Shown here one piece after another: positions 35,410 through 45,012 of a DNA stretch of 64,000 nt. How positions within the stretch are numbered: position 1 is the first letter of the stretch; the number at the start of each line of letters is the position of its first letter. The notes beneath the pieces were generated by a model, which was not told the origin of the DNA, did no database searches, and saw only the letters and a list, made by a program, of their open reading frames with translations. Both the position numbers and the translations under genes were made by a program. Source of the stretch: Prosthecobacter sp. (GTDB taxonomy: Bacteria > Verrucomicrobiota > Verrucomicrobiia > Verrucomicrobiales > Verrucomicrobiaceae); NCBI RefSeq assembly GCF_029946185.1, contig NZ_JAQSEA010000042.1:1-64000 (forward strand). The letters are read 5' to 3'.

Positions 35410-38400
35410 ATGTCGATTCTTATCGCCACCACAGATTTAGAGGCCTATCCCATCGGGTACACCCTTGGCACATTCATTCCAGCCTTGCTGGTTCTACTCG
35501 GATTGATCAAGTGCATGACGCTGCTGCGTCGGCCGACAGTGAATAAAATTGGCGTCGCGTCACTGGCGGCCTGCTTGCTGGCGCTCTTGATCGTGACATT
35601 GCTTACGGCGGCTGGAGCCCTCCACCCGGAATTCAAAGCGACGGCCTTGGTTTTGGCACCTTTCTCTGCACTCTTTCTCAGCCTGCTTGCCATCCTGCTG
35701 GCCATCATCGGACTGGCGACCCATGAGCGAAGCGTCCACCGGCAGGGGCTGGCGCAGGCCGTTTCGAGCATGATTCTGTCGTTCTTCTTCATGTGCATCA
35801 GCATGGTAGGCGTGATCAAGACTTTGATCACCAAGGGGGCCACCCAAGCAGCGCAGCTGGTGAATGTGAACCGGCCGGCATGGGGCTACCGCACCGCGCT
35901 GTCCACGACCGAATGGGGCGCCTGGGAGAAGTCTGGAAATGCGCTCTCCGACTTCGCCGCCCTGCGTGACAAGGAAGGGGTGATGATCATTCCCGTCGAT
36001 GTGGAGCAACCCGTTCCCGACGCCGAAACAGCCGCCGCTGCGTTGCTGAAGCGTCTGGGTATTACGTACCCATCTGACGATGGCTGGCTCGCCAAGCCCT
36101 GGCCCTGTGCGTGGGGAGAAGGGCTGGAGATCACCGGCATGCGCAACAGCGAAGGCACCGAATATGAATACATCCTGCGTGTGGCGGTGAAAGGTCACTT
36201 GGCCCAGTTGCATTCGGGCTGGTCTGTGAAGCAGACAGGAGACATCAAACTTGTGCGGACCGCGTTGGATTCCATCACCCTTCTGCCGCCCGAATCTCCG
36301 CCGCCTGCTCTGCCACCTGCCAAGCTGAACGATTACGGCCTGATCTTGAACGACATCGGCATTGCACTCTACAACCGCGAACAGTACAAGGAAGCTGTGC
36401 CATGGTTCAAACGCTCGTTTGATCAAACCTCAAAAGACCCGGCCATCCTCTCCAACGTGGCTGATGCCCTGCGGCAGGCAGGAGAGTCCAAGGCTGCCCT
36501 GGACTACCTCAGTCCACGGATCGGGGCATTTCAAAAAAACGCCTCGCTGCATGTGGATCATGCCTGGCTCCTTTCTGACGCCGGTGACTACTCCGCCGCC
36601 AACCAGGCCTTTATCAAAGCCGTTGAAACCGGCTACAAAGACGAGGACAAAGCCCTCGAATGGTTCAGGCACCTCAATGAAAAAGATCAGCACCCGCTGG
36701 CCACCCAGGCTGCTGAAAAATGGATGACCAAATTTCCCGGGGTCAACTCACGCCGCTGGCATGCACAGACGATCACCAACGGCGGTGACTCCAAACGCGG
36801 ACTGCAATTGCTGGAAGAACTCTCCGCCGCCTATCCGGATGACCGCCGCGTGCTGTTCGATCTCGGCGAGGCACTCAACGAATTGGACGAGCATGCACGC
36901 GCGGCAGACATCGCTGAAAAAATTCTCGCAGACGGCAAGGAAGCCCCGCGTGCACTCATGATCTTGGGCTGGAGTCAGATGGGACGGAAATGGTACCGCG
37001 AGGCCAAGGAGACCTTCGAAAGAACCGATAAAAAACAACCGGACAACGACACCGTGCAGGACGCACTGCGCCGTGCCTCCGCCATGCTCGGCCAGGGCAA
37101 CAACTCCGACATCAAAACCCCCGTCGAAATAGTCGCACTGCCAGAAACCCTGCGGCATGCGCTCGACACCCATCCCATGGAAAAAGACTATGGGGCCAGC
37201 CAGCCCACCGTCCTTCTGCTTGCCGCCAAAGGCTATGCCTTCGAGAGCGGCAAACCCTTGCGCCGCACCTTTCACCGCCGCATCCGCATCAACACCACTG
37301 AGGGGGCCAATGATCTCAGCAGCATTGAGTTCACTTTCGACCCGCTCAGCGAGCGCATTTTCATCAACCGCGTGGTGGTCCGGGACGGGAACGGCAAAGC
37401 CATCGCCACGGCAGCTGGAGACGCTTATGTGATGGACAGCACCACCGGCGGGGCAAGTCATCGCAAGAAACTCCACTTTCAGCTTCCCGGTCTCCGCCCC
37501 GGATGCACGGTTGAGTATGAGGTCTCCATCCAAGATTTCGGCAAGACAGAGACTTTTCCATTTGAACGTCACCTCTTTGGAGACTGCGCCGCCGAGATCA
37601 TCTTCATCACCGGTGACATCGACAAGGTCAAAACCTCCCTCGATCATGCAGACAGCTTGCAGACGGTGAAGGAGAAAAACCTCATCGCGTGGATGGGTTT
37701 CAACCAGCCCTACGACCGTGAAGAGCCAATGAATGGATTTTACGAGGATCGTGTCCCCGGTGTGTTTCTGAGTGGTGATAATGGAACGTGGGCAAAGATC
37801 GGTGAGGATTACCTCAAGGACATCGCAGACCGCCTCAAACCCGATGCCCAGACCGGGGAGCTGGCAGCCAAACTCACGGCCGGCATGAAAACCGACCAGG
37901 AAAAAATAGCCGCCCTCGCAGGTCATGTGCAGAAGCATGTCAGCTATACGGCCATTGAGTTTGGCACTCGCGCACGCCGGCCAAATCCTGCCGCACAGAC
38001 CCTCCAGCAGCAGTACGGAGACTGCAAAGACCAGGCTTTGCTCATGCACCAGCTGCTCCAGGCAGCCGGCATTGAAAGCCACCTGGCACTCGTCAACAGC
38101 AACTGGCGCATTCAGCCATCGCTGCCCAGCATGGATCAGTTCAACCACATGGTCGTGCATGTCCCCGCCCTCGGCTCAGACTGGCTCATTGACACCACGG
38201 ATAAAAATCTCCCGCCGGCCCTCTGGCATGCCGACAGCCTCTGGCACACGCATGCACTCATCTTGCAGGCCGGGCATGTGCGCCTCAATGCCCCCCATGC
38301 CGAACCTGCAACGGACAGCTCGCGAGTTGACAGCCGCCGCATCGTCAGACCTGAGGACGATGGCTGGCATGTGGAAGAAACCCTTACCTTGGATGGCTAC

Positions 38401-38961
38401 TACGCTGCATGGATGCGCAACGCTTTTGCCGGCTTGGATGCCACTGCGCAGTTGCGCAAGGTGCAGGGCATGCTGGCGACCACAGCCCGCGTCCGTGTTC
38501 ATGAATTCTCCTTTGCCAATCTCGGAGACATCGCACAACCCGCCTTGGTGACCGTGAGCTACGACGTGCTCGGCCGTCTTTATTCCGAGGGTGACCTTCA
38601 GCGTGCCGCGCTGCCCGCATTGTGGGAAAACGAATACCTCTCCACCTCCTTTGTGAAAAACCGTCACAATCCTTTCCTGGTGCGCTACCCCTTTCACTTT
38701 CGTTCAGAGGTCGTGATTCAACATGTTCCGCAGATCTCTTCCACCTCACTTCAGGGATTGAACCAGTCCCGCGCAGGCACCTTCAGCCACTGGAACCTCG
38801 CCACGACCCAGGACCAGACCGATACGGTCGCCCGCTTCGAATTCACCTCTAACACCGGGATGCATCCCGCAGCCAGTTACGCCCAGTGGCACGAGGAATG
38901 GAACGCCGCGCTCAAAGCCTGGGATCATTCTTTGGTATGGAAAGCGGTGAGTCCGAAGTGA
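35410..38961 (+). CDS. Giant membrane TPR-DUF3857-transglutaminase protein
   Basis: About 1183 residues, start at 35410. The N-terminus has at least three transmembrane helices (FIPALLVLLGLIKC, VASLAACLLALLIVTLLTAAG, PFSALFLSLLAILLAIIGLA). Residues about 310-560 form TPR-like helical repeats (ALYNREQYKEAVPWFKRSFDQ, DPAILSNVADALRQAGESKAALDYL). DUF3857 follows, then a transglutaminase-like domain with the triad Cys in YGDCKDQALLMHQLLQAAG, His in QFNHMVVHV and Asp in WLIDTTDK. A final beta-rich domain (ETLTLDGYYAAWMRNAF...) is DUF3858-like. All parts are intact. The family is poorly characterised; a periplasmic protein-modifying or protein-binding role is possible. Confidence 0.85.
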   Translation: MSILIATTDLEAYPIGYTLGTFIPALLVLLGLIKCMTLLRRPTVNKIGVASLAACLLALLIVTLLTAAGALHPEFKATALVLAPFSALFLSLLAILLAIIGLATHERSVHRQGLAQAVSSMILSFFFMCISMVGVIKTLITKGATQAAQLVNVNRPAWGYRTALSTTEWGAWEKSGNALSDFAALRDKEGVMIIPVDVEQPVPDAETAAAALLKRLGITYPSDDGWLAKPWPCAWGEGLEITGMRNSEGTEYEYILRVAVKGHLAQLHSGWSVKQTGDIKLVRTALDSITLLPPESPPPALPPAKLNDYGLILNDIGIALYNREQYKEAVPWFKRSFDQTSKDPAILSNVADALRQAGESKAALDYLSPRIGAFQKNASLHVDHAWLLSDAGDYSAANQAFIKAVETGYKDEDKALEWFRHLNEKDQHPLATQAAEKWMTKFPGVNSRRWHAQTITNGGDSKRGLQLLEELSAAYPDDRRVLFDLGEALNELDEHARAADIAEKILADGKEAPRALMILGWSQMGRKWYREAKETFERTDKKQPDNDTVQDALRRASAMLGQGNNSDIKTPVEIVALPETLRHALDTHPMEKDYGASQPTVLLLAAKGYAFESGKPLRRTFHRRIRINTTEGANDLSSIEFTFDPLSERIFINRVVVRDGNGKAIATAAGDAYVMDSTTGGASHRKKLHFQLPGLRPGCTVEYEVSIQDFGKTETFPFERHLFGDCAAEIIFITGDIDKVKTSLDHADSLQTVKEKNLIAWMGFNQPYDREEPMNGFYEDRVPGVFLSGDNGTWAKIGEDYLKDIADRLKPDAQTGELAAKLTAGMKTDQEKIAALAGHVQKHVSYTAIEFGTRARRPNPAAQTLQQQYGDCKDQALLMHQLLQAAGIESHLALVNSNWRIQPSLPSMDQFNHMVVHVPALGSDWLIDTTDKNLPPALWHADSLWHTHALILQAGHVRLNAPHAEPATDSSRVDSRRIVRPEDDGWHVEETLTLDGYYAAWMRNAFAGLDATAQLRKVQGMLATTARVRVHEFSFANLGDIAQPALVTVSYDVLGRLYSEGDLQRAALPALWENEYLSTSFVKNRHNPFLVRYPFHFRSEVVIQHVPQISSTSLQGLNQSRAGTFSHWNLATTQDQTDTVARFEFTSNTGMHPAASYAQWHEEWNAALKAWDHSLVWKAVSPK

Positions 38962-39099
38962 CTCGTTGACGCTGACGCAAGCCCCGCAGTAATCCGCCCT
39001 GCAGCCGCCCCCGGTACTGCGGAGTGACTGCATTCGGTATTCGACATTCGTCATTCGTCATTCAAAATCCTCCCTTTCCCCAGCCCCTTTTATCCTTCC

Positions 39100-40065
39100 A
39101 TGCGCATCCTTTCCGGCCTTCAACCCAGCGGCAGACTCCACATCGGCAATTTCTTTGGCATGATGGAGCCTGCACTCAAGCTGCAGCATGAAGGCGACGC
39201 CTACTACTTCATCGCCGACTACCACTCCCTCACCTCCGTTCAGGACGGCAAGACGCTGCGTGGCTTCGTCCGCGAACTCGCCATCGACTTCCTCGCCTGC
39301 GGTCTTGATCCGGACAAATGCGTCTTCTTCCGTCAAAGCGACGTCCCAGAGCACTGCGAGCTCTCCTGGATCCTCAGCACCGTGACCCCCATGGGCCTGC
39401 TGGAGCGCTGTCACAGCTACAAAGACAAAATCGCCAACGGCATCAGTCCTTCCCACGGCCTCTTTGCCTATCCTGTGCTCATGGCGGCGGACATTCTGAT
39501 CTATGAGAGCGATATCGTACCCGTCGGCAGAGATCAGAAGCAGCATGTCGAAGTCACCCGCGACATCGCCATCAAGATGAATGAAACTTTTGGCGCAGGC
39601 CTCTTCAAGCTGCCGCAGCCGCGCATCCAGGAAACGACGGCGGTCGTCCTCGGTCTCGATGGTCGGAAGATGAGCAAGAGCTACAACAACACCATCCCGT
39701 TGTTTGAAGAACCCGGGCCGCTCAAAAAGAAGATCATGAGCATCCAGACCGACTCCACGCCGGTCGAAGCTCCCAAATCAATCGAAGGCAGCAGCATCCT
39801 GGCCCTCTACAAGCTCGTGGCCTCACAGGCAGACTACGACGCCATGGTGGCAGACCACCTCAACGGAGGCGTCGGTTACGGCGACTTCAAAAAGCGCCTT
39901 CTGCAAGGCGTGACCGACTACTTCGCCCCCTTCCGCGCCCGTCGTAACGAAATCGTCGCCGACCAAGGCTACGTGGACAAAGTCCTCGCTGAAGGGGCTG
40001 AGAAAGCCCGCGCCGTCGCGCGCAAGACACTCAGCCGTGTGCGCGATGCGGTGGGCCTGGGTTGA
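39100..40065 (+). CDS. trpS: Tryptophanyl-tRNA synthetase
   Basis: Class Ic aminoacyl-tRNA synthetase of 321 residues that charges tRNA-Trp. The HIGH-type motif is HIGN (residues 14-17, in PSGRLHIGNFFG) and the KMSKS loop is at about 190-194 (GRKMSKSYNNTI). It also shows FRQSDVPEHCELSWIL and PVGRDQKQHVEVTRDIA. The length is normal for bacterial TrpS. It is convergent with rnr, only 6 bases between stops. Confidence 0.97.
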   Translation: MRILSGLQPSGRLHIGNFFGMMEPALKLQHEGDAYYFIADYHSLTSVQDGKTLRGFVRELAIDFLACGLDPDKCVFFRQSDVPEHCELSWILSTVTPMGLLERCHSYKDKIANGISPSHGLFAYPVLMAADILIYESDIVPVGRDQKQHVEVTRDIAIKMNETFGAGLFKLPQPRIQETTAVVLGLDGRKMSKSYNNTIPLFEEPGPLKKKIMSIQTDSTPVEAPKSIEGSSILALYKLVASQADYDAMVADHLNGGVGYGDFKKRLLQGVTDYFAPFRARRNEIVADQGYVDKVLAEGAEKARAVARKTLSRVRDAVGLG

Positions 40066-40071
40066 TCCCTC

Positions 40072-42306
40072 CTATCGTCTCTTCTTCGGCTGCTGCGACG
40101 CACGCTTGTGGCCGTGTCCCGGCTTGCGCGGCGGTGCGGCTGGCCGTTTGGGATCGCGACTCTGTGGCCCACGCCGATTCGGTCGTTCCGAATCTTCCGA
40201 ACGCGTTGGCTTGCCTCGCTGCGGCACAGGCATGAAATCCACCTGCTTCTTGATGCTGTCCACCTTGTAGATCTGCACGACGACATTGTCCCCGATGCTG
40301 ATGACTTTGCGTGTATGACGCCCCGTGATCTGACGCGTGGAGGGATCAAAGATATAGAAGTCATCCTGGATCGCGGAAAGCGGCACGCCACCGCTGAGGC
40401 CGAGATCCGGCACATCAACGAAGAAGCCGAAGTTCCGCACATCAGTGACGAGCGCGACATAAGGCTGCGGCTTTTTCGAAACAAGCTGCGCTCTCAGGTA
40501 GGCGTAGAGTTTGACCTCCTTGCTGTCGCGTTCGGCATCAGACGAGTTCTTTTCAGTCGTGCTGATGTGATCCGCGATCTGCTTGGCGGTGCCCACCTGC
40601 AGCTCGACCTTGTCAAACAAGGAGCGATGCACCACGAGATCAGCGTAACGACGGATCGGTGACGTGAAATGCGTGTACTTCGTCTTGGCAAGGCCGTAAT
40701 GGCCGAGTGGCTCCACGGCATAACGCGCCCGCATCATCGAGCGCAGGAAGCCGATCTTCAACGCCGGGCCAATCGGCAGCGTGCCAAGCAGGCTGAGCAA
40801 CTTCTGCACCTCAGGGCGATGCGTGAGATTGCCACAGGCCACGCGATGGCTCAGCACGTCTTCACGGTAATCATTGAGCCGCTTTTCCTTCGGTGATTCG
40901 TGGACGCGGTACACGGAAGGCCGGTCCAGGCCCATGAGGCGGCCTGCGACGGCCTCATTGGCCAGCAGCATGTATTCCTCGATCAACTGATGCGAGACAT
41001 CATTCTCAATGCGCTCGATTCGCAGCACCTTGCCGTGTTCATCGAGGCGGATTTTGTTCTCCGGGAAATCCAGATCGAGCGAGCCATTCTTGAAGCGCAG
41101 GCGGCGGACCTTCTGCGCCATCGCATGCGCATCGTGCAGCATCTGCTCGGTTTCATTGTTCGGCGGCACCTGGATGGCAGCAAACGCCTCCTTATAGGTG
41201 AAGCGCCGCTTCGAGCGGATCACAGAAGGATAGAACTTCGAGCTGACCACATGCCCATCCTTGGACAGCACAAACTCCACACACTTCGTCAGACGATCCA
41301 CGTTCGGCTTGAGCGAGCAAAGCTCATTGCTCAGCGCCTCCGGCAGCATCGGAATCACGCGATCCACGAGGTAAGTCGAGTTGCCGCGCTTCCTGGCTTC
41401 GATATCCAGCGCACTGCCCGGCAGCACATAGTGTGACACATCGGCAATGTGAACCCACAGCAGCCACTGGTCACCCTGCTTCTGCAGGCAGATGGCATCA
41501 TCAAAGTCCTTGGCATCATCCGGATCAATCGTGATGACGTTGTGCGCACGGCAGTCAACTCGTCCGGCACACTCCTTCGCGCTCGGCTGGTTGTCGGGCC
41601 GTGATTTGGCAATCGTTTGGGCCTCATGCAGCACGTTCTTCGGAAAGTGCAGCGGCAGATCGTAATGACGCAGCACGGAGAGCATGTCCACACCCTCCTC
41701 ATCCGGCGGCCCCAGCACCTCGATGATCTCGCCCTCGGGCGCCGTCTGCTTGGAGTCCCACTGCGTGATTTCCACCACCACTTTGTCGCCCACGTTGGGC
41801 TTGCGGCCCACGTCACGCGGTTCCGAAACATAGATCGCCCCCGGCAGACGCGGATCATCCGGCGTCACATGCAGAAACTGCTTCGAACGCTGCAAGGTGC
41901 CCACAAACTGCGTGCGCTTGCGTTCCAGCACGCGCACCACGCTGCCGATCTTGTCCTGCTGCCCCGGCCTGACATCGAGGCGTACCAACACGCGGTCGCC
42001 ATGCATTGCCGTGCCCGTGTTGCTCTCCGAGATGCCGATTTCAGGGATGCCCGCTTCATCGGGCTGCACAAAGCCACGGCCACCGCGCGTGATCTGAATC
42101 ACTCCAGGGACCAGATCGGCCTCCTTCGCCACGATGTAGCGATTGCCCTTGGTGCGTACGATTTTCCCCTGTTTCTCCAGGATTTTGAGCTGGCTTTGCA
42201 GCACCTGCTGTTGATTGGGCTTCATGCCCAGTTGTGAAAGCAGCTCTGGCACGTTTGAGGGGATGTATTCCTCACTGCCAAGCAGCTTCAATATTTTCAT
42301 TTCCAT
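40072..42306 (-). CDS. rnr: Ribonuclease R
   Basis: A 3'-5' exoribonuclease of 744 residues that degrades structured RNA. The N-terminal winged-helix and cold-shock domains (GRGFVQPDEAGIPEIGISESNTGTAMHGDRVLVRL) are followed by the RNB catalytic core with the Asp cluster DPDDAKDFDDAI (about residue 262) and SPIRRYADLVVHR. A C-terminal S1 domain (ALVTDVRNFGFFVDVPDLGLSGGVPLSAI) precedes a Lys/Arg/Pro-rich tail. The upstream cysteine-cluster gene is on the same strand, 41 bases away, and may be co-transcribed. Confidence 0.96.
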   Translation of the reverse strand: MEMKILKLLGSEEYIPSNVPELLSQLGMKPNQQQVLQSQLKILEKQGKIVRTKGNRYIVAKEADLVPGVIQITRGGRGFVQPDEAGIPEIGISESNTGTAMHGDRVLVRLDVRPGQQDKIGSVVRVLERKRTQFVGTLQRSKQFLHVTPDDPRLPGAIYVSEPRDVGRKPNVGDKVVVEITQWDSKQTAPEGEIIEVLGPPDEEGVDMLSVLRHYDLPLHFPKNVLHEAQTIAKSRPDNQPSAKECAGRVDCRAHNVITIDPDDAKDFDDAICLQKQGDQWLLWVHIADVSHYVLPGSALDIEARKRGNSTYLVDRVIPMLPEALSNELCSLKPNVDRLTKCVEFVLSKDGHVVSSKFYPSVIRSKRRFTYKEAFAAIQVPPNNETEQMLHDAHAMAQKVRRLRFKNGSLDLDFPENKIRLDEHGKVLRIERIENDVSHQLIEEYMLLANEAVAGRLMGLDRPSVYRVHESPKEKRLNDYREDVLSHRVACGNLTHRPEVQKLLSLLGTLPIGPALKIGFLRSMMRARYAVEPLGHYGLAKTKYTHFTSPIRRYADLVVHRSLFDKVELQVGTAKQIADHISTTEKNSSDAERDSKEVKLYAYLRAQLVSKKPQPYVALVTDVRNFGFFVDVPDLGLSGGVPLSAIQDDFYIFDPSTRQITGRHTRKVISIGDNVVVQIYKVDSIKKQVDFMPVPQRGKPTRSEDSERPNRRGPQSRDPKRPAAPPRKPGHGHKRASQQPKKRR

Positions 42307-42347
42307 CCGCCATCATGGCACTAAAGATGCAAATGACGAGCAATTCG

Positions 42348-42884
42348 TCATGGAGAGCCCGGTGGCAGCCTAAATTCGCGATTCAATTGCACCTTCAGGT
42401 GCCGCATCACCGCTTCCAAATCCTCCCGCACGGCGACCAGCTCCGGTTCCAGCGCTTGATTGACCGGAGTGGAAGCAACCCGCTCATAGCGTTCCACCAG
42501 CGCCTGACCGTCCTCACGCAGTCCGCATTGCTCGATCAATCCGCGCACCTTTTCCACCAGTTCACGAGTCTCGATGATCGTCGCCATCGCCTCAGCCTCA
42601 GCGGTATCGCCACTTTCCAGCCGCCCCAGCTGCTGACAGTTGAACAGGCGGCACCGCACCGGCCGCTTCTCATACACCGTGCAGCGTTTCTCCCGCAGCC
42701 CGGTGCATGGTTGTTCCATGTAATACTCACCGTCCCGGCAGCGGATTTTCAACCCCAGCTTACCCAGTTCCGCCGGCACATCCCCCGACTGCATCCGCAC
42801 GATCTGAAACATCGTCCCGTCACAGCACATTCCACACGCCGTGCACAGGCGCGTTGCTGCTGAGGAAAATTCTTCCGAGGTCAT
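42348..42884 (-). CDS. YkgJ-family cysteine cluster protein
   Basis: A 178-residue cytoplasmic protein. The N-terminal TACGMCCDGTMFQIV and YMEQPCTGLREKRCTVYEKRPVRCRLFNCQQL contain the six to eight Cys of the zinc/iron-chelating CxxCxxCC family (UPF0153), which probably hold a metal or Fe-S cluster. The rest is helical (EAEAMATIIETRELVEKVRGLIEQC). The function of the family is unknown. The gene is upstream of rnr on the same strand. Confidence 0.85.
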   Translation of the reverse strand: MTSEEFSSAATRLCTACGMCCDGTMFQIVRMQSGDVPAELGKLGLKIRCRDGEYYMEQPCTGLREKRCTVYEKRPVRCRLFNCQQLGRLESGDTAEAEAMATIIETRELVEKVRGLIEQCGLREDGQALVERYERVASTPVNQALEPELVAVREDLEAVMRHLKVQLNREFRLPPGSP

Positions 42885-43054
42885 TCCTAAGTGTTAAATG
42901 CTTTTCACTCATCAAATCAACCCTCGCTATAGCCAAACAACCGCAGCCCGGCACGCTCTTTGAGCGCTTCTACACCGCGTGATACGAATCGCTGCGTGGT
43001 GGCCCCTTGTCGAAATGCCGATCTGCCCGGATTCTCGAAGAAACCCGACGCTGC

Positions 43055-44140
43055 TCACACTGCTTTCGCCGCCTGCTCCAGCACCTGCAAAGTGCCCCTC
43101 ACATTCAGTTCCAGATCGAGCGGCAGCCGTGTGGTGAAGGGCCCGGCGCTTCCTCGCGCTCTCCAGTGATTGACGCACCTGCCCAGCGACGCCAGATCAG
43201 CGGGATCCTTCAGAACATGGCCGTTGATGCCGGGCTCGATCAATTCGCTGGCACCATTGAATCTCGTCGTCACCACCGGAATGCCGCTGGCCAGCGCCTC
43301 GCTCACCACATTGGAGCAGGGTTCATAAATGGGCAGGAATGTGAGCACATCAGCAGCGGCGTAGGCAGCCTCCACATCGCTCAGCGGCCCCGTCAGAATG
43401 ACGTTCGGCGGAATCTTGCCGCGCATGCGATCCCGTGTGACTACAAGCAGTTTGAGGCGCGGATCATCACTGCGCCCTGCCATGAACTTCAGCAGCCAGG
43501 GCAGCCCCTTGCGCTCCCAGCCGGAGCCGACGAAGACCAGCACGAAATCGTTGTCTTCCAGTCCAAAGCGTTGGCGCGCTGCCACTCTCGATACGTTCTT
43601 GAAACGCTGCACATCCACCCCGTTGCGAATCGTATGCACGCGCTCCTGCGGAAAGGCGGGGAAATGCTGCAAGATCTCGCCTCGCACCATTTCAGAGTTC
43701 ACAATGATGCGCTGCGTGTTTGCCGGATCAAACGTGCGCGCCTCCAGCGCCAGCATGTTGCGATGAAACGCCCCCAGTCCCACCAGCGGCCGCTTCCACC
43801 AGGGCGCAAACTGCCTGCGCCTCTGCAGCCACACCCGGTGCAGGCCATCGCCCGCGCGATAGACATCCTGCTTCAGCGTGCGCTCCAGGCTGAAAACGCA
43901 ATCAAATCTCTCATGCTGCAAAGCAGCGTTCACACCCTCCGCAAAACGCAGCGGACGCTCCGCGCGCGATCCTGCTACATCGACACTGTGAAACTGCACG
44001 CCAGCGGCCTGCCCCTGCCATTTTTCCGCAAACAGATGCGTCTCATGCCCCGCCGCGGTCAATGCCCCCAGCAGCCGCTGCACATACAGTTCCGCGCCAC
44101 CCGTGGCGGAAAACTGACGGCGGATGAGGGCAAGTTTCAT
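43055..44140 (-). CDS. Glycosyltransferase family 4 (WaaG-like)
   Basis: A GT-B glycosyltransferase of 361 residues, probably building lipopolysaccharide core or another surface glycan. The N-terminal domain starts with MKLALIRRQFSATGGAELYVQRLLGAL. The C-terminal donor domain has NDFVLVFVGSGWERKGLPWLL and the E-x7-E motif in LPIYEPCSNVVSEALASGIPVVTTRFNGASELI. It resembles lipopolysaccharide glucosyltransferase I (WaaG). It lies 27 bases downstream of the Hsp33-like gene. The same frame stays open for 45 codons after the stop. Confidence 0.88.
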   Translation of the reverse strand: MKLALIRRQFSATGGAELYVQRLLGALTAAGHETHLFAEKWQGQAAGVQFHSVDVAGSRAERPLRFAEGVNAALQHERFDCVFSLERTLKQDVYRAGDGLHRVWLQRRRQFAPWWKRPLVGLGAFHRNMLALEARTFDPANTQRIIVNSEMVRGEILQHFPAFPQERVHTIRNGVDVQRFKNVSRVAARQRFGLEDNDFVLVFVGSGWERKGLPWLLKFMAGRSDDPRLKLLVVTRDRMRGKIPPNVILTGPLSDVEAAYAAADVLTFLPIYEPCSNVVSEALASGIPVVTTRFNGASELIEPGINGHVLKDPADLASLGRCVNHWRARGSAGPFTTRLPLDLELNVRGTLQVLEQAAKAV

Positions 44141-44167
44141 GCAATTATCGCAAGCGGGACGCTTGCA

Positions 44168-44965
44168 CTACGACTGCTTGGACCGCCACTGCTCAAAGCT
44201 CTCCTTCGGCGTGCGAAAGACCGCACCACAACGCGGGCACGTGATCTGCGCCACGCCATCGGCAAAGATGTGGTCCAGATCATCCTGCGGCAGGCGCATG
44301 ATGATGGGCAGCAGGCGCTCGATGGAGCAGCCGCATTCAAACACATAGCCTCGTGTTTCCAGCAGGGTCAGATGCTCCGCCGTTTCGAGTGCAAGCACCT
44401 GCTCCAGCGTGAGTTCGGACAGCCATGCCTCATCGCAATCCGGCTCTGCCGAGATTTGCACAAACTCTTCATCCTCCAGGCGGAAGAAGCGCGTGAGCCG
44501 CTGCTCGCTGGTGGTGTAAAACGTTTCCACCGCCTTCAACATATCGTCGCCGAAAAACTCGATCATGCTCTGCCGCGGCGCCTGATCCGGACGCGTCGTT
44601 TGCGCGATGAACATCGCCTCGCCCTCCTCGCGCACATCTTCGGTAAAAACCCGGCCCGCCACCCGCCCAGGGCGCGAGCTCCCAGTGACAAACACATTTG
44701 CCCGCTGCGGCTCCTTGACGTGGATCGTCCACGCGCAGCTTTCATCCTGCGGTCGTGAGCCGAGATGCAGCGCCAGCGCGGCCAGCGCATCCTTGAGCAT
44801 CTGGTCCAGCGGCTCTGCATTCTGCAGGCCATGCTGCATCAGGTGCAGGTAGTAATCGAGATAGAGTGGACTGAAGCGCCCGCGCACCAGCAGCGCATTG
44901 CGCTTCCGCACGAAGTAGGAGCGGAGGTCCACCACGGAAAGATCCGGTTCAAGCATCTGACTCAT
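44168..44965 (-). CDS. hslO: Hsp33-family redox-regulated chaperone
   Basis: A 265-residue HslO-like holdase, activated by oxidation in studied relatives. The C-terminal zinc centre is present as CGC (in VFECGCSIERLLPIIMRL) and CPRC (in VAQITCPRCGAVFRT), the spacing expected for Hsp33. The N-terminal domain (YYLHLMQHGLQNAEPLDQMLKDAL; VTGSSRPGRVAGRVFTED) is somewhat divergent from the enterobacterial form. It is the first gene of a two-gene leftward unit with the glycosyltransferase. Confidence 0.85.
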   Translation of the reverse strand: MSQMLEPDLSVVDLRSYFVRKRNALLVRGRFSPLYLDYYLHLMQHGLQNAEPLDQMLKDALAALALHLGSRPQDESCAWTIHVKEPQRANVFVTGSSRPGRVAGRVFTEDVREEGEAMFIAQTTRPDQAPRQSMIEFFGDDMLKAVETFYTTSEQRLTRFFRLEDEEFVQISAEPDCDEAWLSELTLEQVLALETAEHLTLLETRGYVFECGCSIERLLPIIMRLPQDDLDHIFADGVAQITCPRCGAVFRTPKESFEQWRSKQS

Positions 44966-45012
44966 GTACTGCTTATCTCACCGGATGAATGGCCGCGCAA
45001 GTGGCGCAGGCG

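Noticed and set aside
36748-38160. 470-residue minus-strand reading frame
   Set aside because: It is antisense to the transglutaminase domain of the 35410-38961 gene.
43007-44758. 583-residue plus-strand reading frame
   Set aside because: It is antisense to the glycosyltransferase and Hsp33 genes, with Arg/His/Gln-rich shadow composition.
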